Assembly: GCA_910588125.1 (NCBI GenBank)
Contig: CAJUPI010000082.1
Span: 1-10,579, forward strand
Source of the DNA: an uncultured Lachnospiraceae bacterium
Lineage (GTDB): Bacteria > Bacillota > Clostridia > Lachnospirales > Lachnospiraceae
Direction of reading: 5' to 3'
Length of the DNA: 10,579 bases
Part shown: positions 5,838 through 10,579 of the stretch, piece after piece
Layout: every line of letters begins with the position of its first letter
How positions within the stretch are numbered: the first letter of the stretch is position 1
Translations under genes and position numbers: made by a program
The notes under the pieces: model-generated
What the model saw: only the letters and a program-made list of their open reading frames with translations
The model's database searches: none
Told to the model about the DNA's origin: nothing

Positions 5838-6626
5838 ATGATAAAATTAATTGTATCAGATATTGATGGAACCCTTTTAGAAGATGGAAACAATGAGCTG
5901 AATCCAGAGCTATTGGAAGTAATACTAAAACTGAGAAAGCAGGGGATGCAGTTTGCGGCAGCCAGTGGGCGCCAATGGGTGAGTATTGAGAGAACATTCG
6001 ATAGGGTGAAGGAGAAAATTTTTTATCTGTCAGATAATGGTGCTTATGTGGGATTGTGTGGCCGGAATCTCTATCTGAACACGATAGAGCCGGAGGTAGT
6101 GCGGCGGATGGTGAGAGATATCCGGAGGGAGGGACTTACACCGCTGGTTAGCGGCCCGGATATCTTGTATATTGACGAGGGAGATCAGGAGTTTTACGAT
6201 TGGCTGGTCAAGGGATATCAGTTCCGCGTTCAGCGAGTCGAGGATTTGCTGCAGGTGGAGGAACCGTATATCAAGGTATCTGCTTATCGCAAAACTGGTA
6301 TTGATGCGGCAACCAAAGGCTTGCGGGAGGGATATCAGGATCAGCTTAAAATCACTATTTCCGGAGATATGTGGATGGATTGTATGGCACCGGGGGTCAA
6401 CAAAGGAGCAGCAGTCCGGCTGCTGCAGGAAAGCCTGGGGATTTTACCGAAAGAAACCATGGTATTTGGAGATCAGATGAATGATATTGAGATGATGAAT
6501 CAGGCTTATTATAGTTTTGCGGTGGGAAATGCCAGGCCGGAGGTAAAGGCGGCAGCACGTTTTCAGACGGACAAAAATGTGAAGGATGGCGTGCTGAAGG
6601 TGTTGAAGCTGCTGGTAGAAGATTGA
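5838..6626 (+). CDS. Cof-type HAD-IIB family phosphatase
   Basis: This 262-residue cytosolic hydrolase belongs to the haloacid-dehalogenase superfamily, subfamily IIB (Cof/YidA/YwpJ type), whose members remove phosphate from sugar phosphates, cofactor precursors or flavin nucleotides. The four HAD motifs are complete: nucleophile Asp8 and acid Asp10 in SDIDGTLL, Ser43 in AAASGR, Lys189 in PGVNKGAA, and Asp212/Asp216 in VFGDQMNDIEMM. The region between motifs II and III (about 75-180) is the C2 cap that sets specificity. The substrate cannot be read from sequence. The ATG is preceded by AGG-AAAAAA, a modest Shine-Dalgarno, in a very AT-rich leader (5778-5837) directly after the tRNA terminator, where its promoter must lie; no convincing -35/-10 pair was found. 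The next gene starts 45 bases downstream in the same direction, so co-transcription is likely. Confidence 0.9.
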   Translation: MIKLIVSDIDGTLLEDGNNELNPELLEVILKLRKQGMQFAAASGRQWVSIERTFDRVKEKIFYLSDNGAYVGLCGRNLYLNTIEPEVVRRMVRDIRREGLTPLVSGPDILYIDEGDQEFYDWLVKGYQFRVQRVEDLLQVEEPYIKVSAYRKTGIDAATKGLREGYQDQLKITISGDMWMDCMAPGVNKGAAVRLLQESLGILPKETMVFGDQMNDIEMMNQAYYSFAVGNARPEVKAAARFQTDKNVKDGVLKVLKLLVED

Positions 6627-6671
6627 TTGCTGTGGGAAATCCTGAAACAGGATAGGAGTTCTATTTAAAGT

Positions 6672-7697
6672 ATGGAGAAACAAAATAGAAGCAAAGTTAG
6701 TGTCAAAGGAGAATTTGCCAAAAAAGTTTGGGGAAATATGAACAAAATATTGACAGCGGCATTGGCTTTTTTGATTATTCTGGCGTTGGGCGGCTGTAAG
6801 GAGAGCAGACAGATAACCTCGGAGATACAAACTGCGGAGGGATATACGGATGCCCAGATTATGTTGATCGCGGCGACAGAGAAAAATCGCTATAGTGAGG
6901 TATATACCGATCGGATTTGGCAGATTCCCGTAGACGAGGAGGGGACTACCTTTCAGGAGTATTTGCTTCGCGAGGTGCGTTCTTTTTTGGAGGAGGTCAA
7001 GCTGATCAATTTATTGGCGGATCAGGAAGGAATCTTATTGACTGGCCAGGAGCAGGAGCGCCTTCGGGAATTGTCGGAAGATTACTATGATAGTTTGACA
7101 GAGGCAGATCGAAATTACACGAATATCACTCTGGAGGAAATTTACGGACTTTATACAGAATATTATCGTGCAGGGAGGATGGTTGATGAGTTGACGGAAA
7201 GTGTGGATTTGGAGATCAGCGACAGTGAGGCGAAGGTTATCGTTGTCCAGGAGCTGCGGGTTACAGACTCCAATGAAGCCCAGGATATTCATACACGTGT
7301 AATGGCAGACGGGGTGGATTTTAGTGTGGTGGCGAGGGCTGTCTCAGAGGACAGAGAAGTGGAAAAGCAAGTAGGACGTGGAGAGCGGTCCCAGGAATAT
7401 GAAGAAGCAGTATTTTCATTAGCAACGGGGGAGATCAGTCCCATCATCCGGGACGGAGAATCTTTTTATATTGTGAAATGTATAGATGATTATGATGAGG
7501 AAGCAACATTGGAGCGGAAACAGAAATTGGCGTTGCAGAGAAAAAACCTGGCATTTCACAGAATTTATGATGGATTTATAGCAGAGCATTCCGTGAATCT
7601 GGGTGGGGAGATCTGGGAAAGGATTTCTTTTTCTGAGGAGGAGAAATCCACCACTACTGGTTTTTTTGAATGGTATGAGGACTATATGGGACAATAG
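6672..7697 (+). CDS. Parvulin-type peptidyl-prolyl isomerase lipoprotein (PrsA/SurA-like)
   Basis: This 341-residue exported protein probably helps secreted proteins fold on the outer face of the membrane. A hydrophobic signal (KILTAALAFLIILALGGC) ends in a good lipobox LGGC, so Cys42 would be lipidated. Two starts are possible. The ATG at 6672 has AGGAG 13 bases away. The internal ATG at 6738 (residue 23), with a weak GGGGAA just before it, would give a more usual short N-region and Cys20. A helical region (about 60-180) corresponds to the SurA/PrsA N-terminal part. A rotamase-like domain at about 185-275 contains VVQELRVTDSNEAQ, GVDFSVVARAVSED and EEAVFSLATGEISPIIRDGE followed by SFYIVK. 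The match to classical parvulin is partial: the usual GGdlG motif is only VGRGERSQEY, so isomerase activity is uncertain and it may be mainly a chaperone. It lies between the HAD gene and the DUF5721 gene. Confidence 0.8.
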   Translation: MEKQNRSKVSVKGEFAKKVWGNMNKILTAALAFLIILALGGCKESRQITSEIQTAEGYTDAQIMLIAATEKNRYSEVYTDRIWQIPVDEEGTTFQEYLLREVRSFLEEVKLINLLADQEGILLTGQEQERLRELSEDYYDSLTEADRNYTNITLEEIYGLYTEYYRAGRMVDELTESVDLEISDSEAKVIVVQELRVTDSNEAQDIHTRVMADGVDFSVVARAVSEDREVEKQVGRGERSQEYEEAVFSLATGEISPIIRDGESFYIVKCIDDYDEEATLERKQKLALQRKNLAFHRIYDGFIAEHSVNLGGEIWERISFSEEEKSTTTGFFEWYEDYMGQ

Positions 7698-7728
7698 ATG
7701 GCATAAAGAGTATCTCGGGATGGCGAGA

Positions 7729-7757
7729 GTCTTGACTGAACGTAAATGTGTCAAGAC
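7729..7757. repeat. Short inverted repeat upstream of the DUF5721 gene
   Basis: GTCTTGAC (7729-7736) and GTCAAGAC (7750-7757) are a perfect 8-base inverted repeat with a 13-base loop. It lies between the isomerase stop and the DUF5721 Shine-Dalgarno. There is no T-tract, so it is more likely an operator or an mRNA hairpin than a terminator. Confidence 0.5.
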
Positions 7758-7787
7758 ACTAGGAATGGGGAGGGGACAAAAAGCAGT

Positions 7788-8288
7788 ATGATTGCGTTGA
7801 GGATTGCGGATTTAAAGAGTTTTACTTCTGCACTGTTTGTAGGAGAAGTATTTGATATGTGGTGGATGCGAGAAGCATCGATTACTACCTTTAATGTATT
7901 CTCTATTGATGGCAGGATCCATCGTGGATATTTTACGGAGCAGGAAAGAGAAGAGCAAAAGATTGGTGAGCTGTCGCCCTGGAAGCTGGTTCGGCCGACA
8001 TGTTTTACTCTGATTCGGGGGAAACGGTTGCCGGAGAGTTTCCGAATCACGCTGCAGCTTCCGCCGGTGGATGTAGGACAATTTTTGCAGTCCGTGCAGC
8101 CGGATTTTCCCTTGGAACAGGTGGGTGGCTTGTATTTGAATATTCGCTACGAAGAGCAGGCAATGTATTGCGTAACCGGAGTATCTCTGAACGTTTTTAC
8201 ATTGGACAAGCGAATCGAGCATGGATGGGATGAGGAAGTAAAACGGTTTTTGAAAGAGAAACAGATTGCATATATACAGGAATCCTGA
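7788..8288 (+). CDS. DUF5721 family protein, function unknown
   Basis: This is a 166-residue soluble protein with no signal peptide, membrane segment or recognisable catalytic motif. It starts MIALRIADLKSFTSALFVGE and has conserved-looking blocks EASITTFNVFSIDGRIH (with Y64-type GYF after it), SPWKLVRPTCFTLIRGKRLP, GLYLNIRYEE and LNVFTLDKRIEHGWDEEVKR. I recognise this pattern as the DUF5721 family found mostly in Lachnospiraceae. The alternating short hydrophobic strands suggest a mainly beta fold. The start chosen is ATG at 7788, with GGGGAGGGG 12 bases upstream. An ATG 42 bases earlier (7746) is in frame but lies inside the inverted repeat and has no ribosome site. The gene follows the isomerase by 90 bases and ends 3 bases before the CIRCE repeat. 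No function is proposed. Confidence 0.82.
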   Translation: MIALRIADLKSFTSALFVGEVFDMWWMREASITTFNVFSIDGRIHRGYFTEQEREEQKIGELSPWKLVRPTCFTLIRGKRLPESFRITLQLPPVDVGQFLQSVQPDFPLEQVGGLYLNIRYEEQAMYCVTGVSLNVFTLDKRIEHGWDEEVKRFLKEKQIAYIQES

Positions 8289-8290
8289 TT

Positions 8291-8324
8291 ATTAGCACTC
8301 ACTAAAAATGAGTGCTAATTTTCT
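8291..8324 (+). terminator. Probable terminator of the upstream unit, formed by the CIRCE repeat
   Basis: Adding the flanking A/T pairs gives an 11-base-pair stem, 8291-8301 with 8309-8319, around a 7-base loop (CTAAAAA), followed directly by TTTTCT. It starts two bases after the DUF5721 stop codon. As RNA, this is a plausible intrinsic terminator. The T-tract is short and the stem only moderately GC-rich, so efficiency may be partial. Confidence 0.5.
8292..8318 (+). promoter_or_regulatory. CIRCE operator (HrcA binding site), perfect match
   Basis: TTAGCACTC (8292-8300), nine bases (8301-8309), then GAGTGCTAA (8310-8318) match the CIRCE consensus TTAGCACTC-N9-GAGTGCTAA at every position. HrcA binds this repeat and represses heat-shock genes until heat or unfolded protein titrates GroEL. 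It ends 7 bases before the -35 of the htpG promoter. CIRCE often lies at or after the start point; here it is upstream of the -35. Confidence 0.95.
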
Positions 8325-8325
8325 G

Positions 8326-8354
8326 TTGACATTTGCTTGCTACCGTATTAGAAT
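8326..8354 (+). promoter_or_regulatory. Sigma-A promoter of htpG
   Basis: A consensus TTGACA (8326-8331) and TAGAAT (8349-8354) are separated by 17 bases. The start would be near 8361, giving a leader of about 107 bases before the htpG ATG. Control is expected from the CIRCE repeat just upstream. Confidence 0.85.
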
Positions 8355-8364
8355 ATAGGACAGA

Positions 8365-8401
8365 GATTCCATATTGTCGAAAGCCAAAGGCTGCGGGAAT
8401 C
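8365..8401 (+). other. 5'-UTR hairpin in the htpG leader
   Basis: GATTCC (8365-8370) pairs with GGAATC (8396-8401). Inside it, AGCC (8382-8385) pairs with GGCT (8389-8392) around an AAA loop. The structure would begin only a few bases from the predicted 5' end of the transcript and lies well before the ribosome site (AGGAG, 8454-8458), so mRNA protection is more likely than direct blocking of translation. This is inferred from base pairing only. Confidence 0.4.
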
Positions 8402-8467
8402 GCAAACTAGAAAGATTATGAGAATGAATCAGAATTTAAGAAAATAAAAGAACAGGAGTGATATGTG

Positions 8468-10471
8468 ATGGGAAACAAGTCAGGCAATTTATCGATCAAC
8501 AGTGAGAACATATTTCCGATTATCAAAAAATGGCTCTATTCTGACCATGATATTTTCTACCGGGAGCTGGTGTCCAATGGCTGTGATGCCATTACCAAAC
8601 TGAAAAAGCTGGAGCTGATGGGAGAGTACACCAGACCGGAGGATATGGAATACCAGATTCAGATTACAGTCGATTCGGAAGAAAAGTCTATCCGGGTGAA
8701 GGATAATGGCCTGGGGATGACAGCGGATGAGGTAGAGGAGTATATCAATCAGATCGCCTTTTCCGGCGCGCAGGATTTTTTGGAGAGATACAAGGATAAG
8801 GCCAATGAAGATCAGATTATCGGCCATTTCGGACTGGGCTTCTATTCGGCGTTTATGGTAGCGGACAAGGTGACGATTGACACCCTTTCCTATAAGGAAG
8901 GCAGCACGCCGGTTCACTGGGAATCCGAGGGCGGCCTGACCTTTGAGATGAAGGATGGGGATAAGAAGGAGCAGGGTACGGTTATCACTTTGTATCTGAA
9001 TGAGGACAGCTATGAGTTCTCTAATGAATACCGGGCCAGAGAGGTGCTGGATAAGTACTGTTCTTTTATGCCGGTTCCGATCTTTTTGGATAATGCCAAA
9101 GCAGAGCCGGAATATGAGACTGTTGATAAGGAAGAGATGACAGACAAAGATACCATCGTGGAGACGGTGGTGGAGCCAGCGAAGACTGAGGAGAAGGAAA
9201 ATGAAAACGGCGAGAAGGAAGTCGTGGAGATTGAGCCGTCTAAGGAGCGCTATAAAATTTTAAAGCGTCCGGTAGCATTGAATGATACGACTCCTTTGTG
9301 GAATAAGCATCCGAACGAGTGCACGGAGGATGAGTACCGGGCCTTCTACCGGAAGGTATTTATGGATTACAAGGAACCGTTGTTCTGGATTCATTTGAAT
9401 ATGGATTATCCGTTTAATTTGAAGGGAATTCTCTATTTCCCCAAGATTAATACAGAGTACGATTCGATTGAGGGAACGATCAAGCTTTATAATACTCAGG
9501 TATTTATTGCGGACAATATTAAAGAAGTGATTCCGGAGTTTTTGATGCTTTTAAAGGGTGCTATTGATTGCCCGGATCTGCCGCTGAATGTTTCCCGGAG
9601 TGCGTTGCAGAACGATGGTTTTGTGAAAAAGATCTCGGACTATATTACCAAAAAGGTAGCGGATAAGCTTACCGGCATGTGCAAGACCGATCGGGAGAAC
9701 TATGAGAAATACTGGGATGATATCGCACCGTTTATCAAGTTCGGCTGCATTAAAGATGAGAAATTTGCCGAGAAGATGAATGACTATATCTTGTTCAAAA
9801 ACCTGGAGGGCAAGTATCTGACTTTGAAGGATTGCCTGGAGGAGAATAAGGAAAAGCATGAAAACAAGGTGTTCTATGTGACGGATGAAAAGGAGCAGAG
9901 CCAATATATCAATATGTTTAAAGAGGAGGGGCTGGATGCGGTGATTCTTCCTCATAACATAGACAGTCCTTTCATCAACCATCTGGAGCAGAAGAATGAG
10001 GGTTTAAAATTCCTGCGGATTGACGCGGATCTCAATGACACCTTTAAGGAAGAGGTGAAGGAGGACGACGAAGAATTTAAAAAGACAGCGGAGACTTTGA
10101 CGGAGATTTTCAAGAAGGCTTTGGGCAATGACAAGCTGGAGGTCAAGGTGGAGAAGTTGAAGAATGAGAATATTTCTGCCATGTTGACAGTAGCGGAGGA
10201 GAGCCGCCGGATGCAGGACATGATGAAGATGTACAATATGTACGGCATGGATCCATCCATATTCGGCGGTGCCGGTGAAACCCTGGTGCTCAATGCTAAC
10301 CACAAGCTGGTTCAGTATGTGTTGAACCATGGGGAGGGAGAAAATACGGCTAAATTTTGTGAGCAGCTGTATGATCTGGCGCTATTGAGCCATGGTACTT
10401 TGAATCCGGAGCGAATGACTAAGTTTATTGCCCGGAGCAATGAAATTATGATGATGATGGCGGGAGAATAG
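8468..10471 (+). CDS. htpG: Molecular chaperone HtpG (Hsp90)
   Basis: This 667-residue cytosolic, homodimeric ATP-dependent chaperone is longer than E. coli HtpG (624). The GHKL ATPase domain (about 1-205) has Glu33 and Asn37 in YRELVSNGCDAITK, Asp79 in VKDNGLGM, and the lid and glycine motif GHFGLGFYSAFMVA (119-132). A highly charged linker (about 208-262, rich in Glu and Lys) joins it to the middle domain. That domain contains TPLWNKHPNECTEDEY and the catalytic-loop Arg377 in LPLNVSRSALQ. The C-terminal dimerisation domain ends MMMMAGE, without the eukaryotic MEEVD. The ATG at 8468 is chosen (AGGAG 9 bases upstream); GTG at 8465 is in frame with 6-base spacing and would add one residue. A perfect CIRCE and a sigma-A promoter precede it, so HrcA control is expected, unlike Bacillus subtilis htpG. 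It is monocistronic within view. Confidence 0.96.
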   Translation: MGNKSGNLSINSENIFPIIKKWLYSDHDIFYRELVSNGCDAITKLKKLELMGEYTRPEDMEYQIQITVDSEEKSIRVKDNGLGMTADEVEEYINQIAFSGAQDFLERYKDKANEDQIIGHFGLGFYSAFMVADKVTIDTLSYKEGSTPVHWESEGGLTFEMKDGDKKEQGTVITLYLNEDSYEFSNEYRAREVLDKYCSFMPVPIFLDNAKAEPEYETVDKEEMTDKDTIVETVVEPAKTEEKENENGEKEVVEIEPSKERYKILKRPVALNDTTPLWNKHPNECTEDEYRAFYRKVFMDYKEPLFWIHLNMDYPFNLKGILYFPKINTEYDSIEGTIKLYNTQVFIADNIKEVIPEFLMLLKGAIDCPDLPLNVSRSALQNDGFVKKISDYITKKVADKLTGMCKTDRENYEKYWDDIAPFIKFGCIKDEKFAEKMNDYILFKNLEGKYLTLKDCLEENKEKHENKVFYVTDEKEQSQYINMFKEEGLDAVILPHNIDSPFINHLEQKNEGLKFLRIDADLNDTFKEEVKEDDEEFKKTAETLTEIFKKALGNDKLEVKVEKLKNENISAMLTVAEESRRMQDMMKMYNMYGMDPSIFGGAGETLVLNANHKLVQYVLNHGEGENTAKFCEQLYDLALLSHGTLNPERMTKFIARSNEIMMMMAGE

Positions 10472-10579
10472 AACGGATCCGAAGGAATGCTCCGGTGGGA
10501 ATCGTGGCTCCATCATTATAGTACAGAGGGTGTTGCAAAATAAGTCACCCGTCATTTTTCTTATCCAGTGTCCGGCTGT
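10472..10579. other. Non-coding tail after htpG, with hairpin; possible IS end
   Basis: GGGTG (10528-10532) and CACCC (10546-10550) form a small hairpin with a 13-base loop, followed by GTCATTTTTCTT, a weak terminator candidate for htpG. The sequence GAGGGTGTTGCAAAATAAG resembles terminal sequences I associate with IS1182-like insertion sequences, so the window may end just inside such an element. No open reading frame of note is seen before the edge. Both readings are tentative. Confidence 0.3.

Noticed and set aside
8489..8917. Minus-strand 142-residue frame opposite htpG
   Set aside because: It is a shadow of the conserved htpG ATPase domain, rich in His, Ile and Leu from reverse reading of common codons.
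1..10579. CRISPR array, rRNA, riboswitch, phage-defence or toxin-antitoxin module
   Set aside because: No regularly spaced repeats, conserved rRNA or riboswitch cores, or defence-type protein pairs were seen on either strand.

Overview
The window looks like chromosomal DNA of an anaerobic Firmicute, most likely a member of the Lachnospiraceae (Clostridia). The grounds are moderate GC with AT-rich intergenic DNA, strong purine-rich Shine-Dalgarno sites, the iscS-iscU-mnmA order, a DUF5721-type protein (a family I know mainly from Lachnospiraceae), a clostridial-type long HtpG, and a perfect CIRCE operator. The assignment rests on recognised protein families, not on a database search.

Left edge (1-1464). 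The window opens inside the 3' end of a large serine recombinase gene. About 70 bases after its stop lies the 5' part of a SpoVB/MurJ-type flippase gene on the opposite strand. It breaks off after a conserved GMALP motif at about residue 284 of a protein that is normally about 500 residues. The simplest reading is that an element carrying a serine recombinase is inserted in the flippase gene, with its end at about 325-336. This resembles the excisable elements in sporulation genes of Bacillus (skin in sigK, SP-beta in spsM) and is the most interesting point in the window. The following intergenic stretch holds one candidate promoter for the flippase and two tandem sigma-A-like promoters for the iscS operon.

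Sulfur operon (1465-5545). iscS (cysteine desulfurase), iscU (Fe-S scaffold), mnmA (tRNA 2-thiouridylase) and a secreted SH3b-amidase cell-wall hydrolase follow one another on the + strand. There is a 30-base gap, then a 1-base overlap, then a 4-base overlap. IscS supplies persulfide sulfur to IscU for cluster assembly and to MnmA for thiolation of U34 in tRNAs. The amidase is functionally unrelated but appears translationally coupled to mnmA.

Middle (5546-8288). A self-contained tRNA-Ser(CGA) unit has its own promoter and an intrinsic terminator. It is followed by a Cof-type HAD phosphatase, a parvulin-type peptidyl-prolyl isomerase lipoprotein and a DUF5721 protein, all on the + strand and possibly one transcription unit.

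Heat-shock unit (8289-10579). A perfect CIRCE inverted repeat, which can also act as the terminator of the upstream unit, precedes a near-consensus sigma-A promoter. Next come a 5'-UTR hairpin and htpG (Hsp90), whose N and middle domains are joined by a long charged linker. The last ~100 bases are non-coding; they contain a GGGTG/CACCC hairpin that may be a weak terminator or the end of an insertion sequence.
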